From NCBI GenBank assembly GCA_964471235.1, contig CAYYGL010000065.1, forward strand, positions 1 to 23,381: a DNA stretch of 23,381 nucleotides, given 5' to 3'. A program made the translations under genes and the position numbers. Positions 1-7,301 of the stretch are shown one piece after another (position 1 is the stretch's first letter; every line of letters begins with the position of its first letter). The stretch is from CAYYGL01 sp964471235 (GTDB taxonomy: Bacteria > Calditrichota > Calditrichia > RBG-13-44-9 > J075). The notes beneath the pieces are model-generated. The model saw nothing but the letters and a program-made list of their open reading frames with translations. It did not search any database and had not been told where the DNA came from.

Positions 1-143
1 TAATTCCAAACACTTGGAGCACCTTCTTTATTTTTTTATTGCAGATTTAGGGAAAAGAGTAAGTAGGGAAAAAGGCGTAGGGAAGACGTATCAAGGAGAA
101 CTCCCGGGTGCGTGTCTTGCTGAAAAGTTCAATCGTTAAAACG

Positions 144-626
144 TTACCCCTTTGATTCCCGCTGTGAAATATTTAATGCCCGTTCAAATTCGTTCCGTTT
201 TTTAGGAATCAACTCCAGGGTTTTGGGAACCCCTTGAGAATCCGTAAACTTCAGGATATAGCTTCTGAAAAGAAACGATTTTTTAGGGATGATGGAGAAG
301 ATTCTGTCCCGCTGAATACGGTGCTCCAAATCCCATTGATTCAGGAATATATTAAACGGGAACCCGGAGGTTATCCATAATTCATCTTCGGTTACAATAA
401 TTTTCAGGATATTACTCGCCCAACCATTTTTTTCAGCCAACGATCTGCCGGATGCAAAATTTTCCCGGTAGAGAATTTTCTGATTTTCCAGATCGGGGAA
501 GAGGCTCCCTTTTTTCCGTTTTGCCAGGTATAGCTGGATAAACTTTGCGACAAAAAAAAGAAAGCCTGCCATCCAGATATAGAAAAAGTATTTGTCGAGA
601 AATTTAATCATTGGGGTAAGAAACAT
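144..626 (-). CDS. Small single-pass membrane protein, function unknown
   Basis: The 160-residue product has one hydrophobic segment at about residues 12-33, followed at once by basic residues (LAKRKK), so the rest of the protein is probably cytoplasmic. The soluble part is rich in beta-type residues, with alternating hydrophobics around residues 70-145. It looks like a PH-like or bacterial-PH fold, but I cannot name a family. The gene lies 21 bp downstream of the META-domain lipoprotein on the same strand, so the two are probably cotranscribed. Neither the ATG at 626 nor the in-frame ATG at 611 has a convincing ribosome binding site; the longer form is reported. Expression is plausible but unproven. 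Confidence 0.6.
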   Translation of the reverse strand: MFLTPMIKFLDKYFFYIWMAGFLFFVAKFIQLYLAKRKKGSLFPDLENQKILYRENFASGRSLAEKNGWASNILKIIVTEDELWITSGFPFNIFLNQWDLEHRIQRDRIFSIIPKKSFLFRSYILKFTDSQGVPKTLELIPKKRNEFERALNISQRESKG

Positions 627-647
627 TATACATGATATTATTCTTGT

Positions 648-1100
648 TTACATGCTTTTATGTACCAGGTAAAAAAGTCCCACGGTTCCTTCTTCATACA
701 TAATCCATAATTGATCATTTACCAATTTAAACTCACGTGCATGATTCAGATCGTTCCCATATTCCAGGAAATCGGCAGAGGGTTCACAAAGCACTTCCGT
801 ACAGGAAAGTGCGATTGAAAGTTTGTTTCCCGGTTCGATTTGATAGGTGCCGCCGCAGTCATTGCAGGCATTTTGCGCCTCTATATTTCCGTTTGTTAAA
901 AAGCGTACCGTATATGACCAGGTTGTATCCGGAGAGAATACCGGGTGACCATTCGGATCGGTTATTTCTATCAATTTCCAGGTGTGCTCAAGAAGTTGAT
1001 TCGCATTGGCAGATAGGAGCGGTTCCTTTTTTGTTGTACAGGCTCCCAGAAAAAGAAAGAGTATGGAAAAACAGAGCCTCGAAAAAATTTTTACCTTCAT
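648..1100 (-). CDS. META/HslJ-like domain lipoprotein
   Basis: The product is a 150-residue envelope lipoprotein. Residues 1-21 form a type II signal peptide with lipobox LGAC, giving lipidated Cys21. The mature part has the META/HslJ hallmarks: a W-K-L start strand (HTWKLIEI), a middle G-x-I strand before a Cys-containing segment (NACNDCGGTY), and a later CTEVLC strand. META-domain proteins are small beta-barrel envelope proteins, some linked to stress or antibiotic resistance; the molecular role is usually unknown. I chose the ATG at 1100 over the upstream 1142 start because it begins the signal peptide directly and is preceded by AGAGG. The family call is by motif only. Confidence 0.72.
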   Translation of the reverse strand: MKVKIFSRLCFSILFLFLGACTTKKEPLLSANANQLLEHTWKLIEITDPNGHPVFSPDTTWSYTVRFLTNGNIEAQNACNDCGGTYQIEPGNKLSIALSCTEVLCEPSADFLEYGNDLNHAREFKLVNDQLWIMYEEGTVGLFYLVHKSM

Positions 1101-1163
1101 GGTAACCTCTAATGTTGAGGATAACGACCGTGGAAAACGCATCTGCTGTCGAATAAATCGACT

Positions 1164-1418
1164 TTACGCCGTTTGTTTGATCTCGATACCGGTATCAAAT
1201 AAAAACTCAGGTGCAAAATCAGCCCCGGTTTCCCACTCTATCGTTCCTGTCTCAGGATTTAATCTGACCTTCTTAAATTCCTCTTTATCTTTGAGTGTCT
1301 CAAAAACTTCTCCATATAGTTCGTTTTTCAAATCTACTTCTTTTACTACACCATTATTAAACAATAGGCGAAGTTTATAATCTTTCACATATTCAACTTT
1401 CTCTATGTGTAAAAACAT
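1164..1418 (-). CDS. DUF2442 family protein
   Basis: The 84-residue protein matches the DUF2442 pattern: an N-terminal strand with V-K-x-Y-K-L-R-L-x-F-N-N-G, then KEVDLKNEL, and a C-terminal TIEWETGADFAPEFLF segment. DUF2442 genes are very often found beside DUF4160 genes, and the pair is regarded as a putative toxin-antitoxin-like module, although no biochemical function is established to my knowledge. The partner here is the DUF4160 gene at 1708-1986, upstream on the same strand. The start at 1418 is preceded by a GGGGG ribosome-binding-like stretch about 7 bp away, so the longer version starting at 1451 is not needed. The usual tight spacing with DUF4160 is broken by a 204-bp repeat element. 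Confidence 0.78.
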   Translation of the reverse strand: MFLHIEKVEYVKDYKLRLLFNNGVVKEVDLKNELYGEVFETLKDKEEFKKVRLNPETGTIEWETGADFAPEFLFDTGIEIKQTA

Positions 1419-1475
1419 ATTTTGCCCCCTTTTGTAACAATGAAAAAACAAGTTGTTAAGAACACCTCAATTAAT

Positions 1476-1679
1476 TGTCATTCCTCCGCAAGAGTTACTT
1501 TTCACAGCGTGACCACTACGTGGGTAGCGGTTTTTCCCGTATTTTGGGTAAATGCCGCCGCCCACAAAGTGGTCACTGCGTGAGAAGCGGTTCCTTCGGA
1601 AGAATCCCCAGCAGAGATTCTTTGTTGGAGTCTATGACCGGCATTTCTCCTGCAGCGGCGGTATACAGCCGGAATGACA
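1476..1679. repeat. 204-bp MITE-like element with 9-bp terminal inverted repeats
   Basis: The element begins TGTCATTCC (1476-1484) and ends GGAATGACA (1671-1679), a perfect 9-bp inverted terminal pair. Inside are a 16-bp near-perfect inverted repeat (1509-1524 with 1561-1576, 14 of 16 matching) and a 7-bp hairpin (1600-1606 with 1616-1622). It encodes no credible protein. The 8-bp word AACAAGTT occurs just outside both ends (1447-1454 and 1694-1701), but it does not abut the termini, so a target duplication is uncertain. It separates two genes that normally sit together, consistent with an insertion or a dispersed structural repeat. Confidence 0.6.
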
Positions 1680-1707
1680 GCTTTTTTTAACGTAACAAGT
1701 TATTTTT

Positions 1708-1986
1708 TTATTGTTCCGATGCTAATGGTTGAATTGGCTTTAATGGTTTTCTCCCTTTCGCCAATTCCCAATTTTGAAGCAATTCACTTTCATATTTTTC
1801 CATCCATTCATAGATTAGTTGAAGAGCACGTTTTGACATCTTCCCGTTGGTAATTCCCGATTTTATCTCGATTATAACTTCCTGGTCTTGATATCTTGCA
1901 TGAAAACGAGGAGGATTATGATCGTTGTAATTCATATAAATTACAATGCCGTAAAATCGACTGATAACAGGTATCGGAAACCTCAT
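1708..1986 (-). CDS. DUF4160 family protein
   Basis: The 92-residue protein carries the DUF4160 signature near its start: ISRFYGIVI-x-MNYNDHNPPRFHARY, with the conserved N-D-H-x-P-P-H/R-F-H-A core at about residues 21-31. The C-terminal part is helical (RALQLIYEWMEKYESELLQNW) and ends in a linker-like PLKPIQPL tail typical of the family. It forms the promoter-proximal half of a DUF4160-DUF2442 module; the DUF2442 gene follows 289 bp later, beyond the repeat element. The ATG at 1986 has AGGA a few bases upstream. The function is unknown; a toxin-antitoxin-like role is inferred from the adjacency of such pairs. Confidence 0.8.
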   Translation of the reverse strand: MRFPIPVISRFYGIVIYMNYNDHNPPRFHARYQDQEVIIEIKSGITNGKMSKRALQLIYEWMEKYESELLQNWELAKGRKPLKPIQPLASEQ

Positions 1987-2494
1987 TTATCCTCATACAT
2001 CGAATTTACTAAAATTAGAAATGATTGGTATAAAAGTCAAAAGCATGTTCATAAAATGCTTCATTGACGGTGGATATTGATCAATTCCTAAGTGTTTCAT
2101 TTTGTCGCCATATCGTCGTCACGAACTGCAACATGAAAACCTTTTGCCAGCTCACTCTTCTACCCGTCATCTATCCACTCTATTACCACAGTAAACTACT
2201 CCTCCGGGATAAAGCATATCCACGAAGCCCGTTAAACTCGTCACACTGCTGAGACAAAATCCAACGGGATGGTCGCGGTACCCTTAGGCGTATCGCCGTA
2301 GGTTTTGTCGCCTCACCTCTTTGTCCTTTTTCCCTTTTTCTTTTGCCTTACCTTATTTTCCTCCGCCAAACGTCACCTCGCCGGTAGGCAACTTCGCTGT
2401 GGTGGGTATGGTATCAGTGGATGAAATACTATGAGGATTTTCGCATGACAAAGGAAGTATTTCCGAGAGATTATTTCGTGGAACTTTTATTTGT
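1987..2494. other. Intergenic region with a structured inverted repeat
   Basis: No supportable intact gene lies here; the 62-codon plus-strand frame at 2064-2252 has no ribosome binding site and no recognisable composition. An imperfect inverted repeat pairs GACAAAATCC (2253-2262) with GGTTTTGTC (2301-2309), with one bulged base, and encloses a small GGCG-TAT-CGCC hairpin (2287-2297). This looks like a dispersed intergenic repeat. The remnant of a lipoprotein gene at 2353-2400 lies downstream of it. Confidence 0.4.
2353..2400 (-). pseudogene. Remnant resembling the 3' end of the 3292-4071 lipoprotein gene
   Basis: Read on the minus strand this segment encodes TAKLPTGEVTFGGGK and a stop codon. 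The intact lipoprotein at 3292-4071 ends NLLTGDVTFGG-stop. At nucleotide level, positions 2364-2400 match 3298-3334 at 31 of 37 bases. Upstream of the fragment the similarity stops, and no start codon or signal peptide is present. The simplest reading is a decayed partial duplicate. A conserved C-terminal sorting or repeat motif shared by two unrelated genes is an alternative. Confidence 0.45.
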
Positions 2495-2818
2495 TCAGGA
2501 GATAACGGTCTTTTTAAGGATATGATAAGGCTTGATTGATTGTAATATTTCCTTTTCTTTTTGTTTTGCTTTATAAAGGTCCCATCGAAGTTGCAGGTTT
2601 AACCAAAAATCTTCTGACATGCCAAAAAATTTTGCCAGTCGTAGTGCAATACCCGGAGTGATATCTCTTTTGCCGTTAATAATGTCATTTATTTTAGAAT
2701 ATGGAACTTGCACGGCTTTAGAGAGTTGGGTTTGTGTCAACCCCATGGGCTTTAAAAATTCTTCCAGTAACATTTCACCCGGATGTGTTGGCTCCCTGTG
2801 TGTTGGAATTCTTATCAT
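2495..2818 (-). CDS. higA: HigA-type antitoxin, XRE family
   Basis: The 107-residue HigA/VapI-family antitoxin binds its toxin and represses its own operon. The family opening THPGEMLLEEFLKPMGLTQTQL is present at about residues 10-31. It is followed by the helix-turn-helix (LSKAVQVPYSKINDIINGKRDITPGIALRLAKFFGMS, about residues 32-68) and the usual FWLNLQ segment. The ATG at 2818 has AGAGGA upstream. The toxin gene lies immediately upstream with an 11-bp gap, which is the normal higB-higA order. The C-terminal tail of about 15 residues (ILQSIKPYHILKKTVIS) is unremarkable. The module looks intact, and autoregulation is expected from the family. Confidence 0.9.
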   Translation of the reverse strand: MIRIPTHREPTHPGEMLLEEFLKPMGLTQTQLSKAVQVPYSKINDIINGKRDITPGIALRLAKFFGMSEDFWLNLQLRWDLYKAKQKEKEILQSIKPYHILKKTVIS

Positions 2819-2829
2819 CTGATCCTCTT

Positions 2830-3123
2830 TTAATGATAGTCAGTAATTTCTACTTCGGATGGCCCGTCTTTCTCCCATTTAAAACAAATTCTATATTGAA
2901 TATTGATTCGAATACTATATAGACCTTTCTTCTCGCCTGCCAAAGCCTCAAGTTTATTGCCGGGAGGAATTGCCAATTCTTTTAATTCCACAACCGAATC
3001 TAATTGATCTAATTTTCTTCTCGCGATTTTCCATAATTTTTTAGGACAGACTTTCCTGGCACTTCTGGTGTTCTTCCCATTAAAAACGTCCTCGGTTCCA
3101 TGATTTTTGAATGACAAAATCAT
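2830..3123 (-). CDS. higB: HigB-type toxin (RelE superfamily mRNA interferase)
   Basis: The 97-residue RelE-superfamily toxin would cleave ribosome-bound mRNA when released from HigA. Visible family features are an N-terminal MILSFKNHGTEDVFNG, a central RRKLDQLDSVVELKELAIPPGNKLEAL, and the diagnostic C-terminal IRINIQYRICFKW followed by EVEITDYH. The ATG at 3123 begins the canonical fold directly, so the 12-residue extension to 3159 was dropped. No strong ribosome binding site is seen. It is the first gene of the pair, 11 bp before higA. All recognisable blocks are present, so the toxin is probably functional. Confidence 0.9.
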   Translation of the reverse strand: MILSFKNHGTEDVFNGKNTRSARKVCPKKLWKIARRKLDQLDSVVELKELAIPPGNKLEALAGEKKGLYSIRINIQYRICFKWEKDGPSEVEITDYH

Positions 3124-3291
3124 AGAACAAATGATAGCAAGCTCTACCGCAGAACACAAATCATTTTTTGTGCTTTTCCCTCCAACCTATCGGTTAGACA
3201 GTCTGTCCCTAAGTGTTGGGTCTTTAAGTAAAGCAATTTTTACTACAAGGTGGTTAAATTAATGCCCGGTCAAAAAAGTTTTCTCCATCCC

Positions 3292-4071
3292 TTACCCGCC
3301 AAACGTCACGTCGCCGGTAAGCAAGTTTACCGTAAAGGTCTTGCCGCTATCGGTTAACGTGACCGTGACCAGCGCATTTCCCTCAAAGACAACCGTATAG
3401 GGGATGTTGATGTTTTTGGAAGCCTGGTCAGTGGAGATGGTACCGGCAACTGCCCCGTTTACCATGCCGGATATTGGGATGAAGGTGGAATCGTTTAAGG
3501 GAATGCGGACCGCTTCGACGGAGAATTGGCTGGCGGATTGCACCGTCAGGGTAAGATTGTCACCGTGATAGACCAGGGAAGAGCTATCGGCGCCTTCGCC
3601 GTTAACTCGAATTGTGTCGGTAAGAATTTGACCGACTTCCATATCGGAATGGCGGTTCAGGGAAATGTCCCAGGTGGCATTGGGGATGGAAGGAGAAGCG
3701 TAAGTGGTGTCGCCGCTTAAGACTCCCTCCCCGGTGATGCTGTCAGTTACCCCGGGGATATAGAGTGGTATTTCAGTGCCATTCGCCAGAAAAAATGCCA
3801 TTTCCAGATGATAATTCACCCAATGGTAAGAGACCGACGTATCCAATTTAGCAAATGTGTAAAATTCGGGCTTGCTGGCGGCTGCCAGGGTTTGTAGTTC
3901 CGCCATCACTCCGCCGGTAGGTGCTGACAATTGCGCCGCCACCAATTCTGCCCGCTGGTTATCCGTTAACTCGACCTTGTTTACCAGGTTGTTCACGACT
4001 TGATCCTTATTACAGCCTGTCCAGATTAACAGGGCGCTTACCAAAAAAACCATTATTCCAGTTGCTTTCAT
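3292..4071 (-). CDS. Lipoprotein of unknown function
   Basis: The 259-residue protein has an N-terminal hydrophobic segment ending IWTGC (Cys20), read as a type II signal peptide, although Trp at position -3 is atypical for a lipobox. The mature protein is rich in Thr, Ser, Asp and beta-prone stretches, typical of a secreted beta-sandwich. The region at about residues 30-50 (NQRAELVAAQLSAPTGGVMAE) looks like a helical linker. I recognise no family. The ATG at 4071 is preceded by AGGAG, so the 24-residue extension to 4143 was rejected. The gene is divergent from the PLP enzyme at 4220. A fragment matching its last codons lies at 2353-2400. Confidence 0.7.
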   Translation of the reverse strand: MKATGIMVFLVSALLIWTGCNKDQVVNNLVNKVELTDNQRAELVAAQLSAPTGGVMAELQTLAAASKPEFYTFAKLDTSVSYHWVNYHLEMAFFLANGTEIPLYIPGVTDSITGEGVLSGDTTYASPSIPNATWDISLNRHSDMEVGQILTDTIRVNGEGADSSSLVYHGDNLTLTVQSASQFSVEAVRIPLNDSTFIPISGMVNGAVAGTISTDQASKNINIPYTVVFEGNALVTVTLTDSGKTFTVNLLTGDVTFGG

Positions 4072-4125
4072 GGCGTACTCCTTTCCGTAGTGTTTGGTGA
4101 TCCGGTTACAAAAATATTCCAACTG

Positions 4126-4154
4126 TTGCGAAATTGGATACATTTTGCTAAGAT
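4126..4154 (+). promoter_or_regulatory. Possible sigma70-type promoter for the 4220 gene
   Basis: TTGCGA at 4126-4131 and TAAGAT at 4149-4154 each match four of six consensus bases and are separated by exactly 17 bp. The site lies 65 bp upstream of the ATG at 4220, in the divergent intergenic region. A match of this quality can occur by chance. Confidence 0.3.
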
Positions 4155-4219
4155 GAATTATTTAAAAAGATGTAGTTTCATTATCAGTCATCAATCTAAA
4201 TTGTAAGAGGGATTGAATC

Positions 4220-5446
4220 ATGTCACTGGAAAAATTAAACCAGGCTTTAGTAGCTGAAGTGGATGCCCTGCAGCGGGAGGGGCGCGCGAAAGCGCCGGAA
4301 CGCATTATCGTGGATTACATCCCCCCCCGGGGCGAAAAGGGTCCCCGCTACAAACTCAAAGGCTCCGATATGGAGTTCATTCGTCTGAACTCCAACAGCT
4401 ATCTCTCCCTGTCAAATCACCCCGAGTTGATCAAAGCCGCCGATGAAGCCACGCACAAATTCGGGGTGGGGCCCGGTGCGGTCCGCTTTATTGACGGCAC
4501 CTACATCTACCATGTGGAGTTGGAAGAGCGCATCGCCCGTTTTATCAATAAACCGGCGGCGAAAATTTTTAATTCCGCCTATACTGCCAACCTGGCGCTG
4601 GCGTTGACCATCAATAATAAGCAAACTTACTGGATTGGCGATGAGTTGAATCACAATAGCATTATTCGCGCCCTGCGGATCGCCAATGTGCCCCGGGAAA
4701 ACAAGGCGATTTTTAAACACAACAATATGGATGAGTTGAAGCAGAGCCTGGAGAATATTCCCCCGGAGATGGAGCGGGTGGTGATTATTTTCGATGGCAT
4801 TTTCAGCATGCGGGGAGACTATGCGCCCATAAACGAAATTACGGAACTGGCAGCGGCTTATCATGACCGGGTGAAAGATGGTATCATCACCGTGGTGGAT
4901 GATTCCCACGGGATTGGTGCCTATGGTGCAACGGGGCGTGGCACCTCGGAATATACCGGTGCGCAGCCGGACGTCATCGTGGGCACTTTTGGAAAGGCGT
5001 TTGGGGTCAATGGTGGGTTTATCGCCGGCAGCCCGGAACTCATCGAAGCAGTGCGTCAGAAGGCGGATACGTACATTTATACCAATCCCCTGAGCGTGGC
5101 CGATTGCGCCGCGGCAATTAAAGCGATTGATATTGCCGACAGTGCCGAAGGCGGGGAACGGCTGCGGCGGCTCATCAACCGCACCCAACAATTTCGGGAT
5201 GGCCTTACCGAACTGGGCATGGAATCCATCCCGGGACCCCATCCCATTGTGCCGCTGGTGGTGCGGGATACCGCAAAAACCCACAAAATGGTTGAACGGC
5301 TCTATGAAAAGGGCATCCTGGTGGTGGGATTAACCTTCCCGGTGGTTCCCCGCGGAGATGAGACCATCCGTTTCCAGATTAATGCCGCTCATACGGAGGC
5401 AGATATCACCTACACGCTGGGGGTGTTGAGTGAGTTTCGGAAATGA
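4220..5446 (+). CDS. Alpha-oxoamine-synthase-like PLP enzyme (Kbl-related)
   Basis: The 408-residue fold-type I PLP enzyme is of the class II aminotransferase/alpha-oxoamine synthase kind, whose members join or split amino acids and acyl-CoAs (Kbl, BioF, HemA, SPT). Visible marks are NSNSYLSLSNHP at about residues 56-67 for substrate entry, and VVDDSHGIGAYGATGRG with Asp227/228 and His230 for cofactor stacking. The motif GTFGKAFG supplies Lys259 as the Schiff-base lysine, and IRFQINAAHTEADI lies near the C-terminus. Length is normal for the family. The ATG at 4220 has GAGGGA upstream. It heads a co-directional run with a second PLP enzyme and a YgeY-like hydrolase. Glycine C-acetyltransferase (threonine catabolism) is the nearest label, but no threonine dehydrogenase is beside it, so the true substrate is open. 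Confidence 0.85.
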   Translation: MSLEKLNQALVAEVDALQREGRAKAPERIIVDYIPPRGEKGPRYKLKGSDMEFIRLNSNSYLSLSNHPELIKAADEATHKFGVGPGAVRFIDGTYIYHVELEERIARFINKPAAKIFNSAYTANLALALTINNKQTYWIGDELNHNSIIRALRIANVPRENKAIFKHNNMDELKQSLENIPPEMERVVIIFDGIFSMRGDYAPINEITELAAAYHDRVKDGIITVVDDSHGIGAYGATGRGTSEYTGAQPDVIVGTFGKAFGVNGGFIAGSPELIEAVRQKADTYIYTNPLSVADCAAAIKAIDIADSAEGGERLRRLINRTQQFRDGLTELGMESIPGPHPIVPLVVRDTAKTHKMVERLYEKGILVVGLTFPVVPRGDETIRFQINAAHTEADITYTLGVLSEFRK

Positions 5447-5500
5447 TAACGGTGCATGGTTCGATATTAGATTGATAATGTTTAAGGAGAGGTTTTGATT

Positions 5501-5653
5501 ATGACAAATGAAGAATTAACGGATAAATCACATGCCCTGCAATAGGATTTAGAAGCTTATGAGTAGAAATATTAAATATCTTTTGAAAAGTTCAATGAGT
5601 TATGTATGAAGGGTAAGGAAACAGAGAAGGCTAACCGGGTATTGGATTGTTGA
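5501..5653 (+). pseudogene. Small ORF with three internal stops
   Basis: An AAGGAGAGG ribosome binding site precedes the ATG at 5501. The same frame then reads 14 codons, TAG (5543), six codons, TAG (5564), two codons, TAA (5573), and 25 more codons to TGA at 5651. The conceptual product between the stops is coherent and protein-like, with a DLEAYE-x-KY-x-ISFEKFNELCMKGKE pattern that resembles the tail of small antitoxin-type proteins. The frame stays open past 5653 into the next gene. I read it as a decayed small gene. It sits between two genes of the PLP/hydrolase run and could also act as leader sequence. Confidence 0.4.
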
Positions 5654-5740
5654 TTGGGTGGGAACGAAGAAGATATAACTTCGTCGCTACCGTCAGAACG
5701 TGGAAATATAACAGCTGAAATAGAAAGGATAACATACGAC

Positions 5741-7228
5741 ATGCATATCAATTTGCAAGTGAATGAGGAAGTCTTACGAAAAGCACTTGACCGCGCCCGG
5801 GAACGTCATATCATCGTTCCCACATTCGAGCAAATGCGGCATCCGGAATTGATACCGGGTGAGATAAAGAACCAGCTAAAAAATGTGGGTTTGTGGGAAG
5901 TAAATCCTTTGAACCTCTTCCGCACCACCTGGAAGAACGAACCGGTGGAAAAGGGAGGCGGATTTGACGGGGTGAATTACCTGGAATTTCCCCCGGAGCT
6001 TACCGGTGTGCCGGCGCGCATCATCGCCCTGGTGGGCAAGTGGTTTCCCACCGGCGCCCATAAAGTAGGGGCTGCCTTTGGCTGCCTGGCGCCCCGGCTG
6101 GTTACCGGGCAGTTTGACCCCACCACACAGAAGGCAGTCTGGCCCTCTACCGGAAATTTCTGCCGGGGCGGGGCTTACATTTCCGCTTTGCTGGCGTGTG
6201 ATTCCATCGCCATCCTGCCGGAAGAAATGAGCCAGGAACGGTTTGAGTGGCTGCGTAACATCGCCGGGGAGGTGATTGCCACCCCGGGCTGTGAATCCAA
6301 TGTGAAGGAAATTTACGATAAGTGCTGGGAACTCCGGGAAACACGGGATGATATCGTCATTTTCAACCAGTTCGAGGAATTTGGTAATTACCTGTGGCAT
6401 TATTACGTCACCGGGGAAGCAATGGAAGAAGTGCTCCGAAATGAATTGGGCGAACGGGAGCGATTTGCCGGGCTTATCAGCGCCACCGGTTCCGGCGGTA
6501 CCATTGCCAGCGGAGATTACCTGAAACAGCGATTCCCGGGGAGCAAAATTGCTGCTGCCGAAGCACTGCAATGCCCCACCCTGTTAATGAACGGTTACGG
6601 CGGGCATCGCATTGAAGGAATTGGCGACAAACACGTCCCCTGGATTCACAATGTGCGCAACACCGATATGGTGATTGCGGTGGATGATGAAAACTGCATG
6701 AATTTGCTGCGCCTTTTTAATGAACCTGCCGGGCAGGAGTATCTTAGTCGTATTGGCATCTCTGATCATCTCATTACCCGGTTGCCCTGGATCGGCATCT
6801 CCGGCATTGCCAATTTACTGGCATCGATTAAATTCGCCAGATACTATGAACTGACCGCACAGGATACCGTGATGACGGTGTTAACCGATTCCATGGAACT
6901 TTACAGCAGCCGTATTCAAGAACTACGCGATGAACTGGGGGAATATCGGAAAGACCTGGCATTGCGAGACCACCATCGGTACATGCTGGGACTCACCCTC
7001 GATCACATGCTAGAGTTGGGATATTACGAACGAAAGCGCATTCACAATCTCAAATATTTCACCTGGATAGAGCAGCAGGGCAGGGAAGTGGAAGAACTGA
7101 ACGCCCAGTGGTATGATTATCCGGACTACTGGGAAGAGATTCAGCAGCAGGTGGGTGCGATCGATGCGTTGATTGAGACGTTTAACCAACAAGCAAATTT
7201 GCTTGCTTTGGGTAACATGGGTGATTAA
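5741..7228 (+). CDS. Fold-type II PLP-dependent enzyme (TrpB/ammonia-lyase-like)
   Basis: The 495-residue enzyme is of the tryptophan synthase beta/threonine dehydratase fold. The lysine motif is PTGAHKVGAAFG, with Lys108 expected to bind PLP; the preceding Gly-Ala-His strongly recalls the TGAHK of TrpB. A phosphate-binding loop ATGSGGT lies at residues 248-254. The catalytic domain ends near residue 385. About 110 further residues (RIQELRDELGEYR onward, with many Tyr/Trp and charged residues) form a C-terminal extension I cannot assign. The ATG at 5741 has AAGGA 11 bp upstream; the longer TTG start at 5654 overlaps the remains of a broken ORF. Likely reactions are beta-elimination or beta-replacement on an amino acid. 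It is followed 73 bp later by the YgeY-like gene, where E. coli has diaminopropionate ammonia-lyase next to ygeY. Confidence 0.8.
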   Translation: MHINLQVNEEVLRKALDRARERHIIVPTFEQMRHPELIPGEIKNQLKNVGLWEVNPLNLFRTTWKNEPVEKGGGFDGVNYLEFPPELTGVPARIIALVGKWFPTGAHKVGAAFGCLAPRLVTGQFDPTTQKAVWPSTGNFCRGGAYISALLACDSIAILPEEMSQERFEWLRNIAGEVIATPGCESNVKEIYDKCWELRETRDDIVIFNQFEEFGNYLWHYYVTGEAMEEVLRNELGERERFAGLISATGSGGTIASGDYLKQRFPGSKIAAAEALQCPTLLMNGYGGHRIEGIGDKHVPWIHNVRNTDMVIAVDDENCMNLLRLFNEPAGQEYLSRIGISDHLITRLPWIGISGIANLLASIKFARYYELTAQDTVMTVLTDSMELYSSRIQELRDELGEYRKDLALRDHHRYMLGLTLDHMLELGYYERKRIHNLKYFTWIEQQGREVEELNAQWYDYPDYWEEIQQQVGAIDALIETFNQQANLLALGNMGD

Positions 7229-7301
7229 TACGAATTCTACCAGGGTAAATGGTTGAAATTCTTCTCAAGTCCTTGCTACTAAGAAAAAAGGAGCAACTCC
7301 A

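Noticed and set aside
1475..1690. 71-codon frame on the plus strand
   Set aside because: It covers the inverted-repeat element almost exactly and has no ribosome binding site; it is repeat sequence, not a gene.
1447..1701. AACAAGTT on both sides of the 204-bp element as a target-site duplication
   Set aside because: The copies are 21 and 14 bp away from the element ends, so they cannot be a simple duplication; only mentioned as a curiosity.
2064..2252. 62-codon plus-strand frame in the 2-kb gap
   Set aside because: No ribosome binding site, no recognisable protein features, and it runs into a palindromic repeat.
4412..5284. 290-codon open frame antisense to the oxoamine-synthase-like gene
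   Set aside because: It mirrors a well-supported gene with active-site motifs; the product is His/Gly/Ile-rich with no domain and no ribosome binding site.
5876..6571. 231-codon open frame antisense to the fold-type II PLP gene
   Set aside because: It is a shadow of the real gene; its composition is typical of an antisense frame.
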